Of a DNA stretch of 64,000 nt, positions 15,430 to 22,376 are shown piece by piece (the stretch's first letter is position 1; every line of letters begins with the position of its first letter). The translations under genes and the position numbers were made by a program. Source of the DNA: JAEVLT01 sp964484065 (lineage in GTDB: Bacteria; Bacillota; Bacilli; Bacillales; Cytobacillaceae); NCBI GenBank assembly GCA_964484065.1, contig CAZAEW010000009.1, positions 27,615 through 91,614 on the forward strand, in the 5' to 3' direction. Below the pieces are notes generated by a model. That model did not search any database, was not told where the DNA came from, and saw only the letters and a list, made by a program, of their open reading frames with translations.

Positions 15430-16731
15430 GTCTTATTTAATATATTCATTATCGCTGTTCTGATCGCCTTTACCGCATTTTTCGTTTCATCAGAATTTGC
15501 CATGATCAAAGTTCGGACAACCAGGATTGAACAGCTGCTCGGTGAAGGAAATAAGAAAGCCGAATCCGCCAAAAAAGTATTATCCAATTTAGATGGTTAC
15601 TTATCTGCCACCCAAGTGGGAATTACGATTACATCTTTGATTCTTGGCTGGCTTGGCGAGCCGACGATTCGCGAATTATTAAATCCGGTATTTGACAAAA
15701 TCAATATGCCCGTTTCCGTCAAGCAAGTTGTTTCATTCATTCTTGCATTTTTAATTATTACTTTTTTTAATGTCGTGCTTGGAGAACTGTCTCCAAAAAC
15801 ATTTGCCATTCAAAAAGCGGAAGGAATCATGCTGCGGTTTGCACCTGCCCTTATCCTTTTTCACCACGTCATGTACCCTTTCATCTGGATTCTAAACCGC
15901 TCGGCAAGATTTGTCTCCGGACTGTTTGGGCTGCAGCCTGTTTCAGATTCAGAAATCAGTCTTTCCGAAGAAGAACTGCGGATGATTTTATCCGAAAGCT
16001 ATAAAAGCGGGGAGATTAATCAATCCGAATACCGGTATGTAAATAAAATTTTTGAATTCGACAATCGGATTGCCAAGGAAATAATGGTCCCGAGAACGGA
16101 AATTGTCACACTTCCGAAAGAAGCAACGATGGAAGAGATCCTCGATGCCATTAAACAGGAAGGGTATACAAGATATCCCGTCATTGACGGCGACAAAGAC
16201 AATATTATTGGGATTGTCAATATCAAGGAAGTTTTAACAGATTGTATCTCGCAAAAATGCTTGGATGAACAGCCGTTGATTCCTTATATAAAACCGGTGA
16301 TGCATGTCATTGAGACGATTCCAATCCAGGAATTGCTGGTAAAGCTGCAAAAAAGCCGCTCTCATATGACGATTTTGTCTGATGAATACGGCGGAACTGC
16401 CGGACTCGTTACCGTGGAAGATATTATTGAGGAAATTGTCGGGGAAATTCGTGATGAATTTGATACGGATGAGCTTCCGTTAATCCAGAAAAAAGGCGAG
16501 GACTATTACATACTGGACGGGAAAGTACTTATTGAAGAGGTCAATGATCTCTTAGGGACTAATATCGAAGAGGAGGAGCTTGACACGATTGGCGGCTGGT
16601 TTTTAGCGCAAAAATTTGACATCCAGCAGGGCGACATGATTGAACGGGAAGGATATTCCTTTGTCATCAAAGAAAACGAAGGACATCACATCATGTATAT
16701 TGAAGTGAAGAAAAAGTCTTCTGCAGAATAA
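15427..16731 (+). CDS. CNNM/CorC-family membrane protein, MpfA (YhdP)-like
   Basis: 434 aa with an N-terminal DUF21/CNNM membrane domain (four hydrophobic segments within about residues 1-180, including FFVSSEFAMIKVR, LGWLGEPTI, GELSPKTFAIQKAE), a Bateman module of two CBS domains (MVPRTEIVTLP, then RYPVIDGDKDNIIGIVNIKE and the second half) and a C-terminal CorC_HlyC domain (DEFDTDE...DTIGGW). B. subtilis MpfA (YhdP) is a Mg2+ efflux protein of this family. The neighbours reproduce B. subtilis yhdP-yhdQ-yhdT: a MerR gene then a paralogue. The start is unusual in having a hairpin between ribosome site and ATG. Confidence 0.88.
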   Translation: MVLFNIFIIAVLIAFTAFFVSSEFAMIKVRTTRIEQLLGEGNKKAESAKKVLSNLDGYLSATQVGITITSLILGWLGEPTIRELLNPVFDKINMPVSVKQVVSFILAFLIITFFNVVLGELSPKTFAIQKAEGIMLRFAPALILFHHVMYPFIWILNRSARFVSGLFGLQPVSDSEISLSEEELRMILSESYKSGEINQSEYRYVNKIFEFDNRIAKEIMVPRTEIVTLPKEATMEEILDAIKQEGYTRYPVIDGDKDNIIGIVNIKEVLTDCISQKCLDEQPLIPYIKPVMHVIETIPIQELLVKLQKSRSHMTILSDEYGGTAGLVTVEDIIEEIVGEIRDEFDTDELPLIQKKGEDYYILDGKVLIEEVNDLLGTNIEEEELDTIGGWFLAQKFDIQQGDMIEREGYSFVIKENEGHHIMYIEVKKKSSAE

Positions 16732-16867
16732 GCAGGAGATTTTTTAATTTTTTACAGTTGAATAAAAGCTCTATTTTGCCATAAAATGGTGTTAATAACT
16801 AATTAATAAAACTAGAACGTTTGACTGTACACTTTATTTTTCTTATAATAATTATTAAATTTAAAAA

Positions 16868-17299
16868 ATGGGGTGGTTTGATGGGGCAGTCTATCGTATC
16901 GGCGAACTAGCGGACCTGGCAATGGTATCCAAAAGAACGATTGACTATTATACATCAATTGGCCTGTTGAAAGCAGAACGTTCTAAAGGGAATTACCGGA
17001 TCTATTCGGATGATTCTCTGTTGGATTTAAAGTTTATTGAGGAATGCAAAAAACTGCATTTTCCATTAGACGAGATTAAGAGAAAACTAGAAATGAAAAA
17101 AGCGAAGAAAATTCGTGAATCAGAAGTGGAAAAACAAATCGGTGAAGTAACACAGCAAATGAAGCAGCTGTGTAATGATTTATCGATCCTGCTGCCTTTA
17201 ATAGAAACATTGGATATTCATGCGAAGGATAACTATTTAAAAAGACTGAATCAGCAAGGAACGGTTTTAATGCAATCCCTTTTGAATGTAACGAGCTAA
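16868..17299 (+). CDS. MerR-family regulator (YhdQ-like)
   Basis: A MerR winged-helix domain at residues 8-80 (YRIGELADLAMVSKRTIDYY then TSIGLLKAERSKGNYRIYS) is followed by a coiled-coil dimerisation helix (KKIRESEVEKQIGEVTQQMK). The C-terminus lacks the Cys pair of metal-sensing CueR/ZntR, so Cu or Zn sensing is unlikely. It lies between the two CNNM genes as YhdQ does between YhdP and YhdT in B. subtilis, and may control one of them. The start is uncertain: ATG 16868 has no ribosome site, and the GGGGTGG motif lies just downstream of it in the coding frame. Confidence 0.8.
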   Translation: MGWFDGAVYRIGELADLAMVSKRTIDYYTSIGLLKAERSKGNYRIYSDDSLLDLKFIEECKKLHFPLDEIKRKLEMKKAKKIRESEVEKQIGEVTQQMKQLCNDLSILLPLIETLDIHAKDNYLKRLNQQGTVLMQSLLNVTS

Positions 17300-17312
17300 T
17301 TTCAGCTTTATT

Positions 17313-17361
17313 GGGAGGTGGATTCCTTACCCGTAAATTACGGGATAAGGGAACTTATTTG
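17313..17361 (+). promoter_or_regulatory. ribosome site separated from the start codon by a hairpin (yhdT-like gene)
   Basis: GGGAGGTG at 17313-17320 is 38 bases before TTG 17359. Between them CCTTACCCGTA (17325-17335) and TACGGGATAAGG (17339-17350) form an 11-bp stem with one bulged A. Without the hairpin 12 bases remain. It shares the CCTTAC start with the yhdP-like hairpin but has a different, longer stem, so the structure rather than the sequence is kept. Confidence 0.65.
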
Positions 17362-18711
17362 GACATATTTAATTTGGTTATTATAGCCATATTAATTGCT
17401 TTAACAGCTTTTTTTGTCGCATCCGAATTTGCGATTATCAGAATACGAAGTTCCAGAATTGATCAATTAATTGAAGAAGGAAATACAAAGGCGATTTCAG
17501 CAAAAAAGGTCATTACGAATCTGGACGAATACCTTTCCGCCTGCCAATTGGGAATCACCATCACGGCGCTTTGTTTAGGGTGGCTCGGGGAATCTACAAT
17601 AGAGCACATTCTTCGTCCGCTTTTTGAAGGAATCCATATTCCTGATGAAATCACGCATGTTTTATCGATTGGAATTTCCTTTGCGGTGATTACGTTTGTG
17701 CATGTTGTCATCGGGGAATTGGCGCCAAAGACATTCGCGATTCAAAAAGCAGAAATGATTTCACTTGCTGTCGTTCGCCCGCTTATTCTATTTTATAAGG
17801 TAATGTATCCATTTATATGGCTTCTAAACGGGTCAGCCCGAATCACAACCAGTATTTTCGGTTTAAAACCTGTCTCGGAAAATGAAGCCGTCCATTCGGA
17901 GGAAGAACTTCGGATTATTCTGTCTGAAAGCTATAAAAGTGGCGAGATTAACCAATCTGAATTTAAGTATGTAAATAAAATTTTTGAATTTGATAATCGA
18001 ATTGCCAAAGAAATCATGGTTCCAAGGACCGAAATTGTTTCATTGTCAAAGGACGATACACTTGAAACCTTTCTTCAAGTGCTGCAAGAGGAAAAATTCA
18101 CAAGATACCCAATTATTGACGGTGACAAAGACCATATTATTGGTATGGTAAATATAAAAGAAGTCATGACGGCCTTAATTGGAAATGAAAAAATATCTTC
18201 GCAGACTTTAGAAGCCTATACAAGGCGGATTATCAGAGTCATCGAAACGATCCCGATCCACGATCTTCTTGTAAAAATGCAAAAAGACCGGATTCACATG
18301 GCGGTGCTGATGGACGAATACGGGGGTACCTCCGGGCTTGTTACCGTCGAAGACATTTTAGAGGAAATTGTCGGTGAGATCCGTGATGAATTTGATAATG
18401 ATGAAATTCCAATGATCCGAAAAATAAAGGAAAATCATTATATTGTTGATGCGAAAGTTTTGGTGAGTGAAGTCAATGACTTGCTTGGAACTGAAATTGA
18501 TGATGAAGATATCGATACGATCGGCGGCTGGATCCTTACGGAAGATTATGAAGCAAAAGAAGGCGGCATCATCTCTCATGAGTCCTATACCTTTAAAATC
18601 TTGGAAATGGAAGAGCATCATATCAAATACATCGAGATTTTAAAAAAGCCTGAAAAGCAAACGGCAAATGTTCCTGAGATTCCTTTATCAAAATCAGAGG
18701 TTTTATCCTAA
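17359..18711 (+). CDS. CNNM/CorC-family membrane protein, YhdT-like
   Basis: A close paralogue of the protein at 15427: DUF21 membrane domain (FFVASEFAIIRIRSSRID, LGWLGEST, GELAPKTFAIQKAE), two CBS domains (MVPRTEIVSLS, RYPIIDGDKDHIIGMVNIKE) and a CorC_HlyC domain (VTVEDILEEIVGEIRDEFDN, DTIGGWILT), with a short extra C-terminal tail. 450 aa. The start is placed at TTG 17359 by alignment with the paralogue (MDIFNLVIIAILIALTAFF beside MVLFNIFIIAVLIAFTAFF). An upstream TTG at 17311 is embedded in the ribosome site. Transport of Mg2+ or another divalent cation is inferred from the family. Confidence 0.87.
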   Translation: MDIFNLVIIAILIALTAFFVASEFAIIRIRSSRIDQLIEEGNTKAISAKKVITNLDEYLSACQLGITITALCLGWLGESTIEHILRPLFEGIHIPDEITHVLSIGISFAVITFVHVVIGELAPKTFAIQKAEMISLAVVRPLILFYKVMYPFIWLLNGSARITTSIFGLKPVSENEAVHSEEELRIILSESYKSGEINQSEFKYVNKIFEFDNRIAKEIMVPRTEIVSLSKDDTLETFLQVLQEEKFTRYPIIDGDKDHIIGMVNIKEVMTALIGNEKISSQTLEAYTRRIIRVIETIPIHDLLVKMQKDRIHMAVLMDEYGGTSGLVTVEDILEEIVGEIRDEFDNDEIPMIRKIKENHYIVDAKVLVSEVNDLLGTEIDDEDIDTIGGWILTEDYEAKEGGIISHESYTFKILEMEEHHIKYIEILKKPEKQTANVPEIPLSKSEVLS

Positions 18712-18718
18712 TTGATTT

Positions 18719-18751
18719 AAAGCCATTTCCAATTTGGAAATGGCTTTTTTC
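18719..18751. terminator. bidirectional terminator after the yhdT-like gene
   Basis: AAAGCCATTTCC and GGAAATGGCTTT pair around AATTT and are followed by TTTCTT; it abuts the stop of the convergent coiled-coil gene. Confidence 0.85.
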
Positions 18752-19096
18752 TTATCCTCTTGTTTTCAGCATAATGATTTCTTCTTCCGCTTTTCCCAAT
18801 TTCACAAGATGGGAGTCGAGACGGCGGTTAATATACTTGATTTGTTCATTATTTTCCAAACTATTAATACCAGCTATATCAGCAGCTATATTAGATTGTG
18901 CATTTTGAATGCGGTCAAGCACTTCTTTAATATCGGATAAGTCAATTTGATTTACCGCTACCCGATGTTCGATGCTGTCCATCTTTTCCAGCCGCTCGAG
19001 CCTGCTTTCAATGCTTTCTAACGTGTGGTTAAAAGCATTAATCAGGCTTTTTATATCTTCAACACTGTCAGACAATCTTGCAAGTTTATTTTCCAT
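18752..19096 (-). CDS. small coiled-coil protein (114 aa)
   Basis: Almost entirely predicted coiled coil with heptad-like spacing of Leu and Ile (LARLSDSVEDIKSLINAFNH, SRLERLEKM, IKYINRRLDSHLVKLGKAEE). There is no signal peptide or membrane segment. I chose ATG 19096 (MENKLARL) because AAAGGAG lies about ten bases before it; the longer frame from 19132 would include that site. Monocistronic. The function is unknown; a structural or scaffold role would be inference. Confidence 0.72.
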   Translation of the reverse strand: MENKLARLSDSVEDIKSLINAFNHTLESIESRLERLEKMDSIEHRVAVNQIDLSDIKEVLDRIQNAQSNIAADIAGINSLENNEQIKYINRRLDSHLVKLGKAEEEIIMLKTRG

Positions 19097-19350
19097 TATA
19101 AAAAACTCCTTTTTAAGCAAATCATGTTGCATTTATTATTTTACTAATACAATATCATATATAACCAGTCATGAATATTTCCAATCTATTAAGCGGATTT
19201 TTTCAGGCAGTCTTCTTGGAAAATATTATGTGTGAAAATTATCATATGCATTTTATTTAAAAACCTTTACCCTATAGATACAGGAACATCCTTAATTTTC
19301 AGATAACAGTTCCTTGCGTAATGAATAACCATTAAAAAAGGTTGGTGCAA

Positions 19351-19653
19351 ATGATGTTCATTTCGATCGATGAAAAAGCTTTTTCTTGGTTTACAAAAGA
19401 ATTTGAGTTCAACAAGCCTTTTTGCATTCGCTTATTTCCGCAGTATGCTGGCTTTGGGATAAAACATAAGGGGTTCAGCCTAGCATTTTCAGCTGAAACA
19501 CCGGAAAATGCAGAATATTGCCAGGAAATGAACGGGATTACTTTTTTTGTAGAAGGAAATGACACTTGGTTTTTCAATGATGCAAAAACTATTTTATCCC
19601 TTGACAGCAGGGATGAATTACAGGTTTCTTTTGAAGAAATGCAACTGCAGTAA
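19351..19653 (+). CDS. HesB/YneR-like protein
   Basis: 100 aa of the HesB-like fold in the YneR branch: FISIDEKAFSWFTKEFE, the PFCIRLFPQYAGFGIKHKG strand pair and a final GNDTWFFNDAKTILSLD segment. It keeps only isolated Cys (CIRLF, EYCQEM) and lacks the three-Cys Fe-S ligand set of true IscA/HesB scaffolds, as is usual for YneR-type proteins; Fe-S assembly should not be assumed. ATG 19351 follows AAAAGG at about nine bases; ATG 19354 is also possible. Monocistronic with a strong terminator. Confidence 0.72.
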   Translation: MMFISIDEKAFSWFTKEFEFNKPFCIRLFPQYAGFGIKHKGFSLAFSAETPENAEYCQEMNGITFFVEGNDTWFFNDAKTILSLDSRDELQVSFEEMQLQ

Positions 19654-19673
19654 TTCAAAAAAAGAAAAATCTC

Positions 19674-19712
19674 AGGTATTCACTTTCTGCTTTTGGTGAA
19701 TACCTTTTTTAT
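19674..19712 (+). terminator. terminator of the HesB-like gene
   Basis: AGGTATTCAC (19674-19683) and GTGAATACCT (19696-19705) form a 10-bp stem followed by TTTTTATT. Confidence 0.88.
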
Positions 19713-19839
19713 TATTTCCCTTTTTAAAAATATTATCTTCCATTCTTAGCCGCACTTTATTTTTATTCTAAAATACTAATACGGAAAGGTTTTTATGGTT
19801 CTTTTTATTGAAATATTGTCAATGTTAAAAATCAGAAAA

Positions 19840-19869
19840 TTACCACAATTAAACAAAATATGTTATAAT
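19840..19869 (+). promoter_or_regulatory. sigma-A promoter of the orphan F0 operon
   Basis: TTACCA (19840-19845), an 18-base spacer and TATAAT (19864-19869). The leader to the first start codon is about 85 bases. Confidence 0.6.
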
Positions 19870-19960
19870 GATAAAGGAATATTTAATAAAAAAGTGATTG
19901 AGAATCAGCTTGAAACTTTTTCACACCTCTTACCACTTTTAGTTGAAAGGGGTAGGACCT

Positions 19961-20671
19961 ATGGAACCCTCAAGGCCATTAGTAACCTGGTTTCATTTAA
20001 CGTTCGATTTATCAGTCATGCTCACCACCACGATTGCTTCGCTGGTTGTTTTCCTCCTTGCCGTTCTTTGTACCCGCAAACTTACTTTACGCACGCCAAA
20101 AAAATGGCAGAACTTTATAGAATGGATTGTAGAATTTGTCCAGAACATCATGGAAAACTCGATGGGGCTCTCGAACAATCTATTTATCCTCTCAACAGGT
20201 GTCGTTTTGTTAATGTACCTATTTATTTCAAATCTATTTGGTATTCCGTTCTCTCTCCTAATTGGCGACGAACATCAAATCTGGTGGAAATCTCCTACCG
20301 CCGATGCCCATGTCACAATGACCCTTGCCATTATGATCATGGCTTATACCCATTTTATTGATATTCGGCTTCATGGAGTCAAACACTATCTGACCAGTTT
20401 TTTCAAGCCTTTTAAGGCCCTGTTCGCCATTAATGTTATGGAAGAATTTTGTACAACCTTAACATTGGGACTTCGGCTCTACGGAAATATTTATGCCGGA
20501 GAAGTCATGCTGGCATTATTGGCCGGAGCAGTCAATCACGGTGTCATAATTGCAGGTCTCGCTGCCGTACCGATGATCATATGGCAGGGTTTTTGCATTT
20601 TTATCGGCGCCATTCAAGCCTACATTTTTGTTACTCTTACAATGGTATACATTGGTCATCGGCTTACATAA
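19961..20671 (+). CDS. orphan F0 subunit a (AtpB-like)
   Basis: 236 aa with the five to six membrane helices of F-ATPase subunit a, the proton-channel stator. The essential Arg is kept (LGLRLYGNIYAGE, Arg near residue 172, with the following Glu), as are NLFGIPFSLL, SPTADAHVTMTLAIMIMA and the last helix GAIQAYIFVTLTMVYIGHR with its Gln. So the proton half-channels look intact. ATG 19961 follows AAAGGGG. It heads an operon with a short subunit b and an AtpZ-like fusion protein. No subunit c, delta or F1 genes are present here, so it is not the housekeeping atp operon. Its partner ring is unknown. Confidence 0.88.
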   Translation: MEPSRPLVTWFHLTFDLSVMLTTTIASLVVFLLAVLCTRKLTLRTPKKWQNFIEWIVEFVQNIMENSMGLSNNLFILSTGVVLLMYLFISNLFGIPFSLLIGDEHQIWWKSPTADAHVTMTLAIMIMAYTHFIDIRLHGVKHYLTSFFKPFKALFAINVMEEFCTTLTLGLRLYGNIYAGEVMLALLAGAVNHGVIIAGLAAVPMIIWQGFCIFIGAIQAYIFVTLTMVYIGHRLT

Positions 20672-20696
20672 ATTGGTGGAAAGGTGTTGAGTTTGG

Positions 20697-21092
20697 ATGG
20701 GTGATTTTACTATTTTCGGCCTCCCGGTTTCACTTGGAACAATGATCTATCAAGCTGCTATTTTTACGGTTTTAGTTCTTCTTCTAAAAAAATTTGTTTT
20801 TAAAAAGCTTGTAAATGTCATGGAAAGCAGAAAAGAATACATTGCAAACCAGCTGCAATTATCGGAAAAATATAAATTAGAAGCTGAAAAAACACTGGAG
20901 GAGCAATATGAGCAGCTTAGAGAGGCAAGAAAAGAAGCGATTGAAATATTAAAACACAGCGAACAGGAAGCAAAGCTGATCGTCAAGGATGCAAAAGAAG
21001 AGGCAAAGCAAATTATTAAAGATGCCAAAAATGAAGCCTCTTATATTCGTTCCCAAGCCTTTATGCAAAGAAGCAAGAATAAGGGGGCGTAA
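20697..21092 (+). CDS. shortened F0 subunit b (AtpF-like)
   Basis: 131 aa. One N-terminal membrane helix (about residues 13-31, MIYQAAIFTVLVLLLKKFVF) is followed by the right-handed coiled coil of subunit b (VMESRKEYIANQLQLSEKYK, then EQYEQLREARKEAIEILKHS). It is about 30-40 residues shorter than usual and lacks the C-terminal region that binds the delta subunit at the top of F1. The end shows short internal repeats (VKDAKEEAKQ, IKDAKNEAS). With no delta gene nearby, it seems built to hold something close to the membrane. AAAGGTG precedes ATG 20697. Operon partner of the subunit a gene 25 bases upstream. Confidence 0.82.
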   Translation: MGDFTIFGLPVSLGTMIYQAAIFTVLVLLLKKFVFKKLVNVMESRKEYIANQLQLSEKYKLEAEKTLEEQYEQLREARKEAIEILKHSEQEAKLIVKDAKEEAKQIIKDAKNEASYIRSQAFMQRSKNKGA

Positions 21093-21096
21093 CCGT

Positions 21097-22062
21097 ATGA
21101 ACCAAAAATTTTCAAGGCAGTTTAATAATAAAATTTCAGAAACCCTTGAGCTCGGCTTAGAGGATAATTGGACCTATGTTCATTATAAGAAAGGGACAAA
21201 AGAAAAAACGGCCTGTGTTTTAAAAAATGGCAAGCAAACATTAGAGGATTATTTGGAAGCTTTCTTTAAAGAAAACCAAGTTTCAGAGGATATTAAAAAG
21301 GACGTCAGGAAATATTTAAAAAATGAAAAAAATCTTGTAGGTATTCAATGGCAGGAATTCATTGATTTCCTTTTAAAAGCGTTAACTTCCCATATTGTTG
21401 TAGGGGTGGCCATTGCCCTCTCCGTATATGGAGGATATAAACTGGGTATTTTTCTCGACGATCGCTATAATATATATCCCCTCTTTACGGTCATCGGCTT
21501 TTTTGGGGGGATTGTGATAGGAGGTTTGACCGCATATATGATGATTATAAAATATTTTAAAACAAATCCGGGAAATAAAGCTGCCAAGAAACAGGCCAAT
21601 CAGCCTCCAAAACAGAAAGAGGCAAAAAATTACCCTGTCATTGATGTTACGATTGAACAAGTGCGAAAAGCAGTAAGAGCATTTTCCGATGAATTGCCAA
21701 AAGGAGTTTACAGGACCATTCTTGTAAAAGAGGATAATGAAATAGATTTTACACAGTTAGCTGAAATCTTAAAAGGGATACCCTCTGAAAAATTTTATAT
21801 GTCAAAAGAGACGTATGATTTATTTACGGAGAATGAAAAAATAATCCCATTTGAAATGGATCTCGTTCAAAAAGCGGTTGATCAATATGTGAAAGACCAT
21901 AAAAAATTTCCGGTTTTACAATTCGACCCTGATCGAAGAATTAATTATTATGAGCTTATTCAAGAACATTACCTTAAAGTAAAACCGGAAACCCAATTTT
22001 ATTTGACGGATCTGGATGGTATGATTAGCCATATCCAACCGAGTAAAGATGTCATGAATTAA
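21097..22062 (+). CDS. AtpZ/AtpI-like membrane protein fused to a DUF3939-like domain
   Basis: 321 aa in three parts. Residues 1-90 are a charged cytosolic domain I do not recognise. Residues about 97-118 and 127-152 are two membrane helices with GGYKLGIFLDDRYNIYPLF between them, the signature of AtpZ/AtpI proteins that accompany F0 genes. Residues about 183-315 resemble DUF3939 (VRKAVRAFSDELPKGVYRTI, LKGIPSEKFYMSKETYDLF), a Bacillaceae domain of unknown role. AAGGGGG precedes ATG 21097, four bases after the subunit b stop, so the three genes form one operon. AtpI/AtpZ have been linked to c-ring assembly and to Mg2+/Ca2+ uptake; which applies here is unknown. Confidence 0.75.
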   Translation: MNQKFSRQFNNKISETLELGLEDNWTYVHYKKGTKEKTACVLKNGKQTLEDYLEAFFKENQVSEDIKKDVRKYLKNEKNLVGIQWQEFIDFLLKALTSHIVVGVAIALSVYGGYKLGIFLDDRYNIYPLFTVIGFFGGIVIGGLTAYMMIIKYFKTNPGNKAAKKQANQPPKQKEAKNYPVIDVTIEQVRKAVRAFSDELPKGVYRTILVKEDNEIDFTQLAEILKGIPSEKFYMSKETYDLFTENEKIIPFEMDLVQKAVDQYVKDHKKFPVLQFDPDRRINYYELIQEHYLKVKPETQFYLTDLDGMISHIQPSKDVMN

Positions 22063-22109
22063 AAGGAATTTTAAAAAAGAGCTTGAATGAAAACTCTCAA
22101 ACCAATAGA

Positions 22110-22141
22110 AAAGGAAAAGTCAAACAGACTTTTCCTTTTTT
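22110..22141 (+). terminator. terminator of the orphan F0 operon
   Basis: AAAGGAAAAGTC and GACTTTTCCTTT pair around AAACA and are followed by TTTT. Confidence 0.85.
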
Positions 22142-22183
22142 ATCTAATTCCATCAAACCTTTTTGTTGGCTGTCCATCCCGCA

Positions 22184-22261
22184 TTAACGGGCAGTAATCC
22201 CCCCTAACCTCAGGATGTGTGTAAAACACTAATTTCTTGGGGGGTAACTAACTGCCCGTAA
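22184..22261. repeat. 78-bp imperfect inverted repeat (REP/MITE-like)
   Basis: The left arm TTAACGGGCAGTAATCCCCC and the right arm GGGGGTAACTAACTGCCCGT are near-complements containing ACGGGCAG/CTGCCCGT and CCCCCC/GGGGGG. The 32-base centre is unpaired. There is no T run, so it is not a typical terminator. I see no other copy in this window. Confidence 0.65.
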
Positions 22262-22333
22262 AAGCCCGATTGGTGAAATACAGTTAAACTAGCCCCTTCA
22301 TTCTTTTAGCGTGCTAGTTCGTATTGCCTCTTT

Positions 22334-22357
22334 ATATCAAGGTTATAGCCTTGATAT
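22334..22357. terminator. hairpin downstream of the tandem kdpD gene
   Basis: ATATCAAGG and CCTTGATAT form a perfect 9-bp stem about 20 bases past the kdpD stop. It lacks a T run on the minus strand, so it may be an mRNA end-stabilising hairpin rather than a terminator. Confidence 0.45.
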
Positions 22358-22376
22358 TAGAAACAGTAGAACGGGA

